Positions 26,082 through 34,276 of a stretch of DNA of 64,000 nucleotides are shown piece by piece. Source of the DNA: Thiocapsa roseilacustris (GTDB taxonomy: Bacteria; Pseudomonadota; Gammaproteobacteria; Chromatiales; Chromatiaceae). The position numbers and the translations under genes are program-made. Position 1 is the first letter of the stretch, and the number at the start of each line of letters is the position of its first letter. The notes under the pieces were generated by a model, which had not been told where the DNA came from, did not search any database, and worked only from the letters and a program-made list of their open reading frames with translations. The stretch lies in contig NZ_JBBWVE010000032.1 of assembly GCF_041903755.1 (NCBI RefSeq), forward strand, positions 1 through 64,000, written 5' to 3'.

Positions 26082-28327
26082 TCGGTGCGGAAGGTGTCCG
26101 CGAGCGTGCCGAATGGCTGCGCACGGAGATCGCCCGCCACAATCACCGCTATTACGTCCTTGATGATCCGGAGATCCCGGACGCCGAGTACGATCGTCTC
26201 TTCGCCGAGCTTCAGGCCATCGAGGCCGCCAACCCGGATCTGAAGACGCCGGATTCGCCGACCCAGCGGGTCGGCGCCTCACCGCTCTCCGCCTTCGCTC
26301 AGGTCCGCCATCGTTTGCCCATGATCTCGCTCGCCAACGCCATGAGCGACGGTGAGCTGGTGGATTTTGATCGTCGCAACGCCGCCGCCTTACCGGGTAC
26401 CGATCCGATCCTCTACACCGCCGAGCCCAAACTCGACGGGCTGGCCATGAGTATCCGCTACGAAGCGGGTCTGCTGGTTCAGGCCGCGACCCGCGGCGAC
26501 GGCTCCACCGGCGAGGATGTCACCGCGAACGTGCGCACCGTCAAGAGCGTGCCGCTGCGCCTCGTCGGCGAGACTTGGCCTGCCGTGCTCGAAGTGCGCG
26601 GCGAGGTCTACATGACCCGCGATGGGTTCGAGCGGCTCAACCGGGATGCCGCGGAGCGGGGCGAGCGCGTCTTCGCCAATCCACGCAATGCGGCGGCGGG
26701 GAGCCTGCGTCAGCTCGATCCACGCGTGACCGCCAAGCGTCCCTTGCGTTTTTGCTGCTACGGATGGGGCGAGCTCTCGATTGACCCCGATGAGAGTCAG
26801 TACGCGATGCTGCAGCGCCTCGCCGGCTGGGGGATTCCCATTTCGCTGGAGCTGCGACAGATCGAGGGGCTGGACGGATGTCGCGCCTATTTCGACGACT
26901 TGGGGCGTCGCCGCGACGCACTGCCCTACGAGATCGACGGCGTGGTCTTCAAGGTCGACCGGATCGCCGATCAGACGCGACGGGGCGCGACCGCCCGACA
27001 TCCCAAGTGGGCCATCGCACGCAAGTTCCCCGCCCGGGAGGAGCTGACGATCGTCGAAGCGGTCGAGTTTCAGGTCGGGCGTACCGGTGCCGTGACCCCT
27101 GTCGCTCGGCTGCGGCCCGTGCAGGTTGGCGGCGTCACCGTCGCCAACGCCACCTTGCACAACATGGACGAGGTCGTTCGTAAGGATGTCCGAGCCGGCG
27201 ATACCGTCGTCATCCGACGTGCGGGCGACGTGATTCCGGAGGTTGTGAGCGTCCTGGTCGATCGCCGGCCGCCGGGTGCGGTGCAGGTCGAGATGCCCGC
27301 CCTCTGCCCGGTGTGCGGTTCCGACGTACTGCGGCCGCCGGGCGAGGTGGTAGCACGCTGTACCGGCGGTCTCTATTGTCCCGCGCAGCGCAAGCAGGCG
27401 ATCCGGCATTTCGCCTCGCGTCGCGCCATGGATATCGAGGGCCTCGGCGAGAGGCTGATCGAGCAGCTCGTTGATCTGGGGTTGGTTCGCGAGCCTGCCG
27501 ACCTTTATCGGCTGACCGCGGAGCAGCTCGCCGGCATCGAGCGTATGGGCGAGAAGTCCGCGGCCAACCTGATCGACGCCCTGGAGCGGAGCAAAACCAC
27601 GCGCTTTGCACGCTTTATCTTCGCACTCGGGATTCCGGATGTCGGCGAGACAACCGCGCAGGCGTTGGCCGAGCGGTTCAGCGGGATCGCCGAGCTGGAG
27701 CGGACGCGTGAAGCGGATTTCGTCCGCGAACGGGGCGTGAAGGGCGTCGGTCGGGAAACCGCGACCGCACTGCATCGCTTCCTGATCGAGCATCAGGAGA
27801 TCGAGGCGCAGGGCGACCTCGTGCACTGGTTGGCGGGGCTCAAGCTGCCCGGTCTGACCCTAGCGCGTGCGCAGGCGTTGGCGGGGCGCTTCGAGGATCT
27901 CGCTGCACTTCGCGCGGCCGAGCTCGAAGACCTTTACCTCAACAGCACGCGACTGGTCGAGGGGGTCGGCCCCGTGGTGGCGGCGGAGATTGCGGGCTTC
28001 TTCGCTCAAGGGCACAATCGCGAGGCGATCGAGCGGTTGCTCGAGGCCGGGATCCACTGGCCCGACCCGCTCGCTCCTGCGCAGACCTCGAATGCGCTGC
28101 CCCTCGCGGGCAAGACGATCGTGATCACCGGCACACTCAGCCGGCCACGCGAGGAGATCGCCGCCCGGTTGCAGGACGCCGGAGCGAAGGTGACGAACAG
28201 CGTCTCGAAGAAGACGGATTATCTGATTGCGGGCGAGGCGGCGGGTTCGAAGCTCGAGAAGGCGCAATCACTCGGTGTCGTGATTCTCGACGAAGCCATG
28301 CTGAGCGCGTTGCTCGATCGCCCCTGA
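26057..28327 (+). CDS. ligA: NAD-dependent DNA ligase LigA
   Basis: A 756-residue bacterial DNA ligase that seals nicks using NAD+. Adenylation motif EPKLDG has the nucleotide-accepting Lys125. Domain Ia carries HNHRYYVLDDPEIPDAEYD for NAD binding. An OB fold, a four-cysteine zinc finger (CPVCGSDVLRPPGEV ... CTGGLYCP), helix-hairpin-helix repeats and a C-terminal BRCT domain (~680-756, LAGKTIVITGTLSRPREEI) complete the normal layout. It is somewhat longer than E. coli LigA (671), mainly through an extended C-terminal part. The start overlaps zipA by 25 bases; nothing essential appears to be missing. Confidence 0.97.
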   Translation: MGTHGGPLIGAEGVRERAEWLRTEIARHNHRYYVLDDPEIPDAEYDRLFAELQAIEAANPDLKTPDSPTQRVGASPLSAFAQVRHRLPMISLANAMSDGELVDFDRRNAAALPGTDPILYTAEPKLDGLAMSIRYEAGLLVQAATRGDGSTGEDVTANVRTVKSVPLRLVGETWPAVLEVRGEVYMTRDGFERLNRDAAERGERVFANPRNAAAGSLRQLDPRVTAKRPLRFCCYGWGELSIDPDESQYAMLQRLAGWGIPISLELRQIEGLDGCRAYFDDLGRRRDALPYEIDGVVFKVDRIADQTRRGATARHPKWAIARKFPAREELTIVEAVEFQVGRTGAVTPVARLRPVQVGGVTVANATLHNMDEVVRKDVRAGDTVVIRRAGDVIPEVVSVLVDRRPPGAVQVEMPALCPVCGSDVLRPPGEVVARCTGGLYCPAQRKQAIRHFASRRAMDIEGLGERLIEQLVDLGLVREPADLYRLTAEQLAGIERMGEKSAANLIDALERSKTTRFARFIFALGIPDVGETTAQALAERFSGIAELERTREADFVRERGVKGVGRETATALHRFLIEHQEIEAQGDLVHWLAGLKLPGLTLARAQALAGRFEDLAALRAAELEDLYLNSTRLVEGVGPVVAAEIAGFFAQGHNREAIERLLEAGIHWPDPLAPAQTSNALPLAGKTIVITGTLSRPREEIAARLQDAGAKVTNSVSKKTDYLIAGEAAGSKLEKAQSLGVVILDEAMLSALLDRP

Positions 28328-28485
28328 TTCAAGCGACGTCCGAGCGATGTCTGCGCGATGCCGGATTCTTCCGGCGGCGCCCCAATGTTGCTGGTTCGAA
28401 CAACGAGCGGTCATCAGAACCGCGTCGACAGCGATCGACTGCTTCCAGCGATCGAACCGTCTCTCTAGATTTTACGGACCCCGCA

Positions 28486-28758
28486 ATGAATGAATTGAGC
28501 AAAGAGCAACAGATCTTGATCGCGATGCGCAAGACGCTGTCGGCGATCATCCGAGACGTGACCCCGCCGCCCGGGATGCGTCATCCGCTGTCGGAGCCGA
28601 CCATCGAGGACGTGCGTCAGTGCCTTGGGCTGATCGCCGCCCGCGAGAAGGAGTTGGCGGACGTGCAGGGCCGCGGTGGCGAGCGCCCTTACTATGTCGA
28701 CGAGCCCCCGGATGCCCGGGTCGTGCCGATTGCCGGCATCAAAAAGCGCAAGGAGTGA
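28486..28758 (+). CDS. Small protein of unknown function
   Basis: A 90-residue soluble protein: an N-terminal helical part (SKEQQILIAMRKTLSAIIRD), a proline turn (TPPPGMRHPLSE), a second helix (IEDVRQCLGLIAAREKELAD) and a basic tail (AGIKKRKE). There is no signal or membrane segment. I have an impression of similar small proteins in purple sulfur bacteria but cannot name a family. Codon use matches the neighbours and the next gene starts 5 bases after its stop, so it is very likely translated with the carbonic-anhydrase-like gene. The 158 bases between it and ligA hold nothing obvious. Confidence 0.65.
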   Translation: MNELSKEQQILIAMRKTLSAIIRDVTPPPGMRHPLSEPTIEDVRQCLGLIAAREKELADVQGRGGERPYYVDEPPDARVVPIAGIKKRKE

Positions 28759-28762
28759 TGCC

Positions 28763-29593
28763 ATGACATGCGCCCGCCCGGAGAATCCTGGTCGTACGGA
28801 GAGCCCGGCTGCTGCCCGACGGCGGCCTCTCATGCAAGTGACTCTGTGTCTGGTCGCGGCCGGACTATGCCGAGATGCCGTCGCCCGCGATTCGGCGACG
28901 ACGCGGGTCCCCGAGTGGTCTTACTCGGGGGTTGCGGGTCCTGACCGGTGGGGTGATCTCGGTGGTGATTACGAGACCTGTGCGCGGGGGGAGCTTCAAT
29001 CGCCGATCGATATCGTCGAGACCCAGCGGGTGAGCTATACGCCTTTGCTCTTTCGCTACCGATCGCAGCTCCTCGAGGCCGAGAACACCGGCCGCGGAGT
29101 CCGCCTGATCTCCCCGCCGGGCAGTGCACTCGTGGTTCGGGGTCAGGCCTACGACCTCGTCGAGTTCAGCTTCCACGTTCCCGGTTTGCATGGTTTCGAG
29201 GGTGTTGCAGCGGAGGCCGAGATCCACATGCTGCATCGCGACGGGCAGGGCAATTATGTCGTCGTCGCCGTACCGCTGCGAGCCGGCGAGCGCGAGAATC
29301 GGATCCTCGATCGGATCCTGGAGTATCTGCCGCTGCAGCCGGGCGAACGGGTGCGACACCGTCAGGTGGGGATCAACCCGCTCTTCCTGCTACCGGTCGA
29401 TCGCAGCTATTACAGATATACGGGTTCGCTTGTGACCCCGCCCTGCACCGAGCCGGTGCTGTGGTTCGTCTTTCGCGAGCCCCTCGAGGTGAGCGCCGAT
29501 CAGATCCAGCGCATCGCTCGGGCCACGGGGACGAACGCACGTCCCATCCAGCCTTTGAACGGCCGTCCGGTTTTCTCGCTTTTCCGCTATTAA
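28763..29593 (+). CDS. Alpha-carbonic-anhydrase-like protein, zinc site altered
   Basis: About 276 residues; the ATG at 28763 follows AAGGAGTG and is chosen over upstream starts. After an N-terminal export signal (LMQVTLCLVAAGLCRDAVA) the alpha-carbonic anhydrase fold is clear: WGDLGGDYETCARGELQSPI, AEIHMLHRDGQGNYVVVAVP, GSLVTPPCTEPVLWFVFREP. Alpha-CAs bind zinc with three histidines, two from an F-H-F-H strand and one from E-x-H. Here the strand reads VEFSFHVPGLHG, so the first histidine is serine; the second (FH) and the third (EIH) remain. The residue after the usual P-S-E-H motif is also changed. Catalytic activity is therefore doubtful. Its TAA stop codon is the first TAA of an element P copy. 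Confidence 0.85.
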   Translation: MTCARPENPGRTESPAAARRRPLMQVTLCLVAAGLCRDAVARDSATTRVPEWSYSGVAGPDRWGDLGGDYETCARGELQSPIDIVETQRVSYTPLLFRYRSQLLEAENTGRGVRLISPPGSALVVRGQAYDLVEFSFHVPGLHGFEGVAAEAEIHMLHRDGQGNYVVVAVPLRAGERENRILDRILEYLPLQPGERVRHRQVGINPLFLLPVDRSYYRYTGSLVTPPCTEPVLWFVFREPLEVSADQIQRIARATGTNARPIQPLNGRPVFSLFRY

Positions 29594-29676
29594 ACCGCGC
29601 CCGGCGCGATATGCGATGTTTTTGGATGGGATCGGCCCCGGCAGATTTGACGACCGTTGGTGCCGGCGCGGTTTAA
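29590..29676 (+). repeat. Element P copy, type A forward
   Basis: TTAAACCGCGCCCGGCGCG at the left, core ATGTTTTTGGATGGGATCGG, CCCCGGCAGATTTGACGACC, and right end GGCGCGGTTTAA. It supplies the stop codon (29591-29593) of the carbonic-anhydrase-like gene. Confidence 0.9.
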
Positions 29677-29767
29677 ATCCCGGATTGCAGTCTCCTGTCC
29701 ACTGAGGGCGTGGCTCGCGGCACGGGCATCCAAGCCGCGAAACCACGCCTTTCGCATCAACCGCGAT

Positions 29768-29853
29768 CTAAACCGCGTTCAGAGCGACATATGTCGTTTT
29801 CGTGTTGTATTCGGCCTTTGGATTTCTCCTGCCTTGGTTGAGACGCGGTTTAA
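29768..29853 (+). repeat. Element P copy, type B forward
   Basis: Starts CTAAACCGCGTTCAGAGCGA, contains CATATGTCGTTTTCGTGTTG and ends GAGACGCGGTTTAA. The interior matches the copy at 56569 rather than type A. Confidence 0.85.
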
Positions 29854-29872
29854 AATTCTATTTTTTAACACC

Positions 29873-29959
29873 TTAAACCGCGCAGGCTTCAACAATCGTC
29901 GAGTCTTCCGGGGCCGATCCCATTAAAAAACATCACATGCCGCGCTGGGCGCGGTTTAG
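29873..29959 (-). repeat. Element P copy, type A reverse
   Basis: Type A core in reverse (GGCCGATCCCATTAAAAAAC). The right end GCGCGGTTTAG overlaps the 3' end of the pentahaem cytochrome gene and provides its TAA stop (complement of 29956-29958). Three copies thus fill the 29594-29955 gap, which has no gene. Confidence 0.9.
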
Positions 29960-31266
29960 GGTGCGGCGATGGACTTCTCGACCTCTGCAACGAGTACCGG
30001 ATCCGTCAACTCGGCGGGGAGTTGGCTGAACTTCTCCACCAACGATGGCCACAGCAGGTTGTAGTACAGCTCGCCGCGCACGAGCACGACACCCTCCGAG
30101 GGGATCTCATAGGCAATCTCGCGCGTTTCGTGCGCCTTCAGTCGCGTGTCCTCGCCGGGCTGCGTGGCGGTCGGCGGCGGCGCGGGCATGCCTTTGTCAT
30201 CCGCCAGGGCGTAGTACAGATAGGCCTTCGGATCGTCTTTGGATGGATGGCCCTCGGCGTTCTGCCAGACCACCTCGCCTTGGTCGTTGTAGGCGGTCAG
30301 CTTGAAGTACATGTTGCGGAAGGGTGCCCCGGTCGGTACGGAATGGGGTTGGGAGTTCTGCAACAGGACCTTCGTCTTGAGCATATCGCCGTCGCGATCG
30401 CTTTTCACATCGAAGACGACCGAGCGTTTCAGCATGCCGTGGTCGTGTCCGCCGCCCATGGAGTGATCGACGAGCCCGCCCGAGACCGGCATATGGCAGG
30501 ATTGGCATGCGACCTTACTGCCGCTGGCGACGAATTCGTCGCCGGTTGCACACAAGGCGACGTTGTTTGGGTTGTTGCGCCGGTCATGGCAGCCCATGCA
30601 GGCATTGGATGTCTTCATCATGACGGGGCTGGCATCCATGGCGAGCGCCGGGATCTCGATGCCGTCCATCTCGACCGGCTCGCCGAGATGCGGGTTTGGT
30701 TTCTGCGAGTCTTCCGCATCGTCGACGGCTCCGCCGAAGAGATCGTCACCGGCCGCCGTGAGTTTCTGCACGCCGCGCGGGAATGCCGTCGGGCCTTGGA
30801 GTCTGTCGGAGACGTCGTACGCCTTCAGTCCGAGACGCAGCTTCCCGTCCTCGCCCTCGATACCCTTGTAATTCTGAAGCGTATGGCAGGCCACACAGTT
30901 CACCCCTTCGCTGTAGGCGACATGGGCATCGAGCTTGGTGGTCTTGTCGCGGGCCGCGTTCGGTGCATGACATTGCAGACAGACCGGAAAGGTGCCGGAC
31001 TTCTTGTGGACCTGTCCTTCGGCCCTCGGGTCTCCGACCTCCATCTCGTAGAAGGTGCCGTGGATCGGATCCTTCAACGCCGTGCTGTTGGCGTGCATGG
31101 AGCCTTTCCACTGCCGGTAGATCTCTTCGTGGCAGGTCTGACAGACCTCCGCCGAGATCAGGTGGATCGGCTCGGACGTGTCTTCGGCCGCCGCCGGACC
31201 GGCGATGCCTCCGAGACCGAGTGCAAGACCGAATGCGATCGAGAGGCCCGCGAGTATGCGTTGCAT
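29956..31266 (-). CDS. Exported pentahaem c-type cytochrome
   Basis: A 436-residue periplasmic cytochrome starting MQRILAGLSIAFGLALGLGG, with signal cleavage after GPAAA; AGGAG lies 8-10 bases upstream. Five CxxCH haem motifs are visible: CQTCH (42-46), CLQCH (96-100), CVACH (124-128), CMGCH (223-227) and CQSCH (254-258). The spacing resembles the cytochrome c554/c552 multihaem family. The C-terminal third (from ~280) lacks haem motifs and looks like a beta domain (VVFDVKSDRDGDMLKTKVLL, HSVPTGAPFRNMYFKL). The gene is divergent from the octahaem/NapC operon with a 423-base shared region, so joint regulation is likely. Its redox partner is unknown. Confidence 0.85.
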   Translation of the reverse strand: MQRILAGLSIAFGLALGLGGIAGPAAAEDTSEPIHLISAEVCQTCHEEIYRQWKGSMHANSTALKDPIHGTFYEMEVGDPRAEGQVHKKSGTFPVCLQCHAPNAARDKTTKLDAHVAYSEGVNCVACHTLQNYKGIEGEDGKLRLGLKAYDVSDRLQGPTAFPRGVQKLTAAGDDLFGGAVDDAEDSQKPNPHLGEPVEMDGIEIPALAMDASPVMMKTSNACMGCHDRRNNPNNVALCATGDEFVASGSKVACQSCHMPVSGGLVDHSMGGGHDHGMLKRSVVFDVKSDRDGDMLKTKVLLQNSQPHSVPTGAPFRNMYFKLTAYNDQGEVVWQNAEGHPSKDDPKAYLYYALADDKGMPAPPPTATQPGEDTRLKAHETREIAYEIPSEGVVLVRGELYYNLLWPSLVEKFSQLPAELTDPVLVAEVEKSIAAP

Positions 31267-31440
31267 GGGGTGTCGCTCCTTATCTTCTTTGATGATGTGG
31301 ACGTTGTGCCACGGACGCGTGTCCGACCGTCGTGAATTGTTCTCCATTGGTGCCATCGGTAAAAGTGCGTGCGGTCAATGAAACGCCGTTCCTGTCTCGC
31401 TCCGGTCAATACCTGCTGTATTTAATTAAATTCTAATAAA

Positions 31441-31454
31441 TTGATTCGCATCAT
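31441..31454. promoter_or_regulatory. FNR/DNR-like box
   Basis: TTGATTCGCATCAT matches the FNR-type consensus TTGAT-N4-ATCAA at 9 of 10 defined positions. It lies between the divergent cytochrome genes, 175 bases upstream of one start and 236 upstream of the other. These distances are longer than usual for direct activation. Confidence 0.45.
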
Positions 31455-31595
31455 CCTCGAACGAGCCCTTCACGGATCTGCGGTTGGCCTACACCCTGGC
31501 TCCTCGAAGTAACCGCGTGATGAAAAGAAACAATAGCTTCATTGCTCGTTGTCTTGGCCCGGTAACTCTCGTTCGGTCATTCGGTGGGTCAATAA

Positions 31596-31647
31596 TAGAA
31601 TATCGATAGATTCTAAATTAGATTGCTCGGTCCGGCCGCCCTATAAT
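31596..31647 (+). promoter_or_regulatory. Candidate promoter/operator of the octahaem operon
   Basis: An inverted repeat TAGAAT-N8-ATTCTA (31596-31615) is followed by TATAAT at 31642-31647, 43 bases before the start codon. No good -35 hexamer lies at the expected distance (TAGATT at 31619-31624 is weak), which would fit an activator-dependent promoter with the repeat as operator. The region 31380-31620 is markedly AT-rich compared with its surroundings. Confidence 0.45.
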
Positions 31648-31689
31648 CGGATGCGTTCATCTTTCCGGTAGGCTCCAGAGGTTGTTCAG

Positions 31690-33144
31690 ATGTGCGCTAG
31701 TCCATTCTCGATCCTATTACGATGCGTTCTTCTTTGCGCGCTAATCCTGCCGATCGCGGTGCCCGCTGCGGCCGACAAGGTCAAGCTCGACCCGAGCAAC
31801 TGGGGCCACGAAGCCGGCAGCGCCTGCGTCAGTTGTCATACCAAGTCATCGAGTGGCCTCGCGCAGCAGTGGCAGGACAGCGCCCATGCGGGTGCGGGCG
31901 TCAACTGCATGGATTGCCATCGGGCCGAGCCATCCGATGTCGATGCCATCGAGCATGAGGGGCAGGTCATCGCCACCATCGTCTCGCCGAAGGACTGCGG
32001 GCGTTGTCACACGAAGGAATTCGAGGAGCAGCAAGGCTCGGTCCACGCCGAGGCCTACTCCATCATCGAGGATCGCCTGCCGGCCTTGGCGCACAATGTC
32101 GGCGGCGCCGCCATGCAAGCCGCCTCCTGCGACCAGTGCCACGGCTCGCGGGTGAAGGTGCGCGGCGACGGCACCCTGGATCCCGCGACCTGGCCCAACT
32201 CGGGCATCGGGCGGATCAATCCGGACGGATCCAAGGGGTCATGTTCTTCCTGTCACGGCCGGCATCGCTTCTCGAAGGCTCAGGCGCGCGAGCCCGAAGC
32301 CTGCGTCCGTTGTCACTCCGGCCCCGACTCGCCGGACAAGGAGGTCTTCGAGGCGTCCAAGCACGGGATGGTCTATGTGGCGCATCGCGACGAGATGAAT
32401 CTGGATGCCGCCGAGTGGGTTGCGGGGCGCGACTACACGGCCGCACCGACCTGCGTGACCTGCCACATGGGCGCCGCCGGGAAGCTGCCTTCGACCCATG
32501 ATGTGGGTCTGCGCAACGTCTGGAGCCTCAATACGCCGGTCTCCAAGCGTCAGTTCCTGGTCATCTTCGAGGATGGACACAAGATGGAGCTGCCCGCGGA
32601 CGCGCCCGCGCCGCGGCGCGGCACCGAGCTGACGCGCGCCGACGGCACGGTCGGGACCGTCAAGGCGGTCGCCACACCCGAGCGGCGCCGCCAAGCCATG
32701 TCGTTGGTCTGTGTCGAGTGTCACGGCAAGGGCTTCACCGAGAGTTTCATGCGCCAGTTCGACGCGGTCGTCGAGCTCTACAACACGAAATTCGGCGAGC
32801 CGGCCCGGGCGATCATGGCCGGGCTCTACGAGCGCGGGCTCCTCACCCCGACCGCGTTCGACGAGCCGATCGAGTTCACCTACTGGGAGTTATGGCACGA
32901 CGAGGGCGCGCGCGCCCGGCATGGCGCATCCATGATGAGTCCGAACCATGCCTGGTGGGAGGGCATGTATCTGGTCGGCCGCAATTTCTACGCGCGTTTT
33001 CTCCCGGAGGCACGCGCGGCGGCCGGCGAGCACGCGGACGAGCTGGTCGATGCCGTGCTGCGCGCAAACGGTCAGCATGAGTGGCTGGATCAGCCCGGCC
33101 AGGCGAGCGCCATCCTCGGCTTCGCACCGCAGGAGGCCGAGTGA
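31690..33144 (+). CDS. Octahaem HAO-like c-type cytochrome
   Basis: A 484-residue exported protein with a signal peptide (LLCALILPIAVPAAA) and eight CxxCH motifs at about residues 46, 73, 103, 147, 185, 205, 255 and 341. Number, spacing and the C-terminal LWHDEGARARHGASMMSPN region match the hydroxylamine oxidoreductase (HAO) family. In true HAO a tyrosine in the equivalent stretch (remembered as SPDYTQWHG) cross-links to the catalytic haem. Here the stretch is SPNHAWWEG, with no tyrosine. Family members lacking it work in the reducing direction, for example nitrite or hydroxylamine to ammonium. The gene overlaps the NapC-type gene by one base (TGATG), so quinol is the likely electron source. 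The reductive assignment is inference. Confidence 0.85.
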   Translation: MCASPFSILLRCVLLCALILPIAVPAAADKVKLDPSNWGHEAGSACVSCHTKSSSGLAQQWQDSAHAGAGVNCMDCHRAEPSDVDAIEHEGQVIATIVSPKDCGRCHTKEFEEQQGSVHAEAYSIIEDRLPALAHNVGGAAMQAASCDQCHGSRVKVRGDGTLDPATWPNSGIGRINPDGSKGSCSSCHGRHRFSKAQAREPEACVRCHSGPDSPDKEVFEASKHGMVYVAHRDEMNLDAAEWVAGRDYTAAPTCVTCHMGAAGKLPSTHDVGLRNVWSLNTPVSKRQFLVIFEDGHKMELPADAPAPRRGTELTRADGTVGTVKAVATPERRRQAMSLVCVECHGKGFTESFMRQFDAVVELYNTKFGEPARAIMAGLYERGLLTPTAFDEPIEFTYWELWHDEGARARHGASMMSPNHAWWEGMYLVGRNFYARFLPEARAAAGEHADELVDAVLRANGQHEWLDQPGQASAILGFAPQEAE

Positions 33145-33773
33145 TGGGCAAGCTGCGCGCACCTTTGTTCATCACCCGCCATGTCTTGATCGCGCTCGTG
33201 GTCGGCGGTGTCGGCGGGGTGCTCTTCATGACATTCCTGCTCGAGTTCGACCATTACACCAGCACCAACGAGTTCTGCACGACCTGCCATTCGATGACCT
33301 ATGCCGATGAAAGCTATCGGCAAACCGTCCATTACGACTCGGCATCCGGGGTGCGCGCATCCTGCGGTGACTGCCACGTCTCCGAAGGCGTCTTCGCGGC
33401 CACCTGGGACCATGCGATCGGATCGAAGGACCTCTTCAAGCAGCTCTTCGGACCGGACTACGACGACCCGGTGATCAATACGCTGCACCTGCCCGAGGCC
33501 GCCTTCGCCGCGCGTAAATGGTTTAGGGCGCGCGACTCGGCAACCTGCATGCGCTGTCACACGCAGGAGGCGATCCAGGGTAAACGAGCCGACACCGCGG
33601 CGATCCATCGCGAGGAGACGGAGGGTAAGTCCTGTATCGACTGCCACTACAACCTGGTGCATCGCAAGGTGCCCGACGAGAGCACCTTCAAGCGCGAGGC
33701 ATGGAATCGGATGGTCGAGGAGGAGTTCGCTCTGGAGCCGGGAACGGCCGAGCGGCTGATGCGTGCGCACTAA
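33144..33773 (+). CDS. NapC/NirT-family tetrahaem quinol dehydrogenase
   Basis: A 209-residue membrane-anchored cytochrome. One N-terminal transmembrane helix (RHVLIALVVGGVGGVLFMTF) is followed by four CxxCH motifs: CTTCH, CGDCH, CMRCH and CIDCH. These proteins take electrons from menaquinol or ubiquinol and pass them to periplasmic reductases. The start codon overlaps the stop of the octahaem gene, the same arrangement as HaoA-HaoC pairs of epsilonproteobacteria. An element P copy begins 10 bases after the stop codon. Confidence 0.9.
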   Translation: MGKLRAPLFITRHVLIALVVGGVGGVLFMTFLLEFDHYTSTNEFCTTCHSMTYADESYRQTVHYDSASGVRASCGDCHVSEGVFAATWDHAIGSKDLFKQLFGPDYDDPVINTLHLPEAAFAARKWFRARDSATCMRCHTQEAIQGKRADTAAIHREETEGKSCIDCHYNLVHRKVPDESTFKREAWNRMVEEEFALEPGTAERLMRAH

Positions 33774-33782
33774 GCCGATGTA

Positions 33783-33852
33783 CTAAACCGCGCCCAGCGC
33801 GGTATGCGATGTTTTTTGATGGGATCGGCCCCGTCAAACTTGACGACCGCTT
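33783..33852 (+). repeat. Element P copy, type A, right end missing
   Basis: CTAAACCGCGCCCAGCGCGG and the core ATGTTTTTTGATGGGATCGG are present, but after TTGACGACCGC the sequence diverges and no CGCGGTTTAA end follows. It is a truncated copy after the NapC-type gene. Confidence 0.8.
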
Positions 33853-33891
33853 CCGGATGACCGGAGGCACAAAACAGGTGCGAGCCTTCTG

Positions 33892-34113
33892 TCAGTGCTC
33901 GCAGTTGTCGAAGTAATGCCGTGACCAGGGCAGGACTGCGAGGGCGAAGCTGAAGGCCAGCGTCACGGCGCCGCCGAGCACGGCGAGCAGGGCGAGATGA
34001 GCGGTCGGCACAGGTAGCCCCGCGGTCTCGGCAACCAGGAGCAGCAGGACACCGGACAGGAGCAGGCTGGCAGACAAGAGAACGGTCGAACGTAGCGTGG
34101 TGCATGAGATCAT
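33892..34113 (-). CDS. Small two-helix membrane protein
   Basis: A 73-residue hydrophobic protein with two predicted membrane helices (TVLLSASLLLSGVLLLLVAE and LALLAVLGGAVTLAFSFALA) and a short tail PWSRHYFDNCEH. I recognise no family. The upstream region 34114-34187 is AT-rich and may hold its promoter. It lies between the cytochrome operon and ppiC on the opposite strand from the cytochromes, so a link to them is unproven. Confidence 0.55.
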   Translation of the reverse strand: MISCTTLRSTVLLSASLLLSGVLLLLVAETAGLPVPTAHLALLAVLGGAVTLAFSFALAVLPWSRHYFDNCEH

Positions 34114-34187
34114 CGGATCTCTCCGTTTTTCATAACATAAGCAAATTCTAATACAAAAATCTCCAGATGCAATGCCGCCTGGCGCGG

Positions 34188-34276
34188 CTAAACCGTGAAC
34201 TGCGTCACATCCCGGGCGTTCGAGGCACGACCGCGCTCGCCTCGAACACCCCCATGGTGCTGCGAACGCGGTTTAG
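34188..34276. repeat. Element P copy, diverged interior
   Basis: Starts CTAAACCGTGAACTGCGTCA and ends GAACGCGGTTTAG. The right end supplies the TAA stop of ppiC (complement of 34273-34275). The interior matches neither type A nor type B. Confidence 0.8.

Noticed and set aside
30022..31335. A 437-codon plus-strand frame opposite the pentahaem cytochrome
   Set aside because: The opposite strand has a signal peptide and five CxxCH motifs; this frame has no recognisable features.
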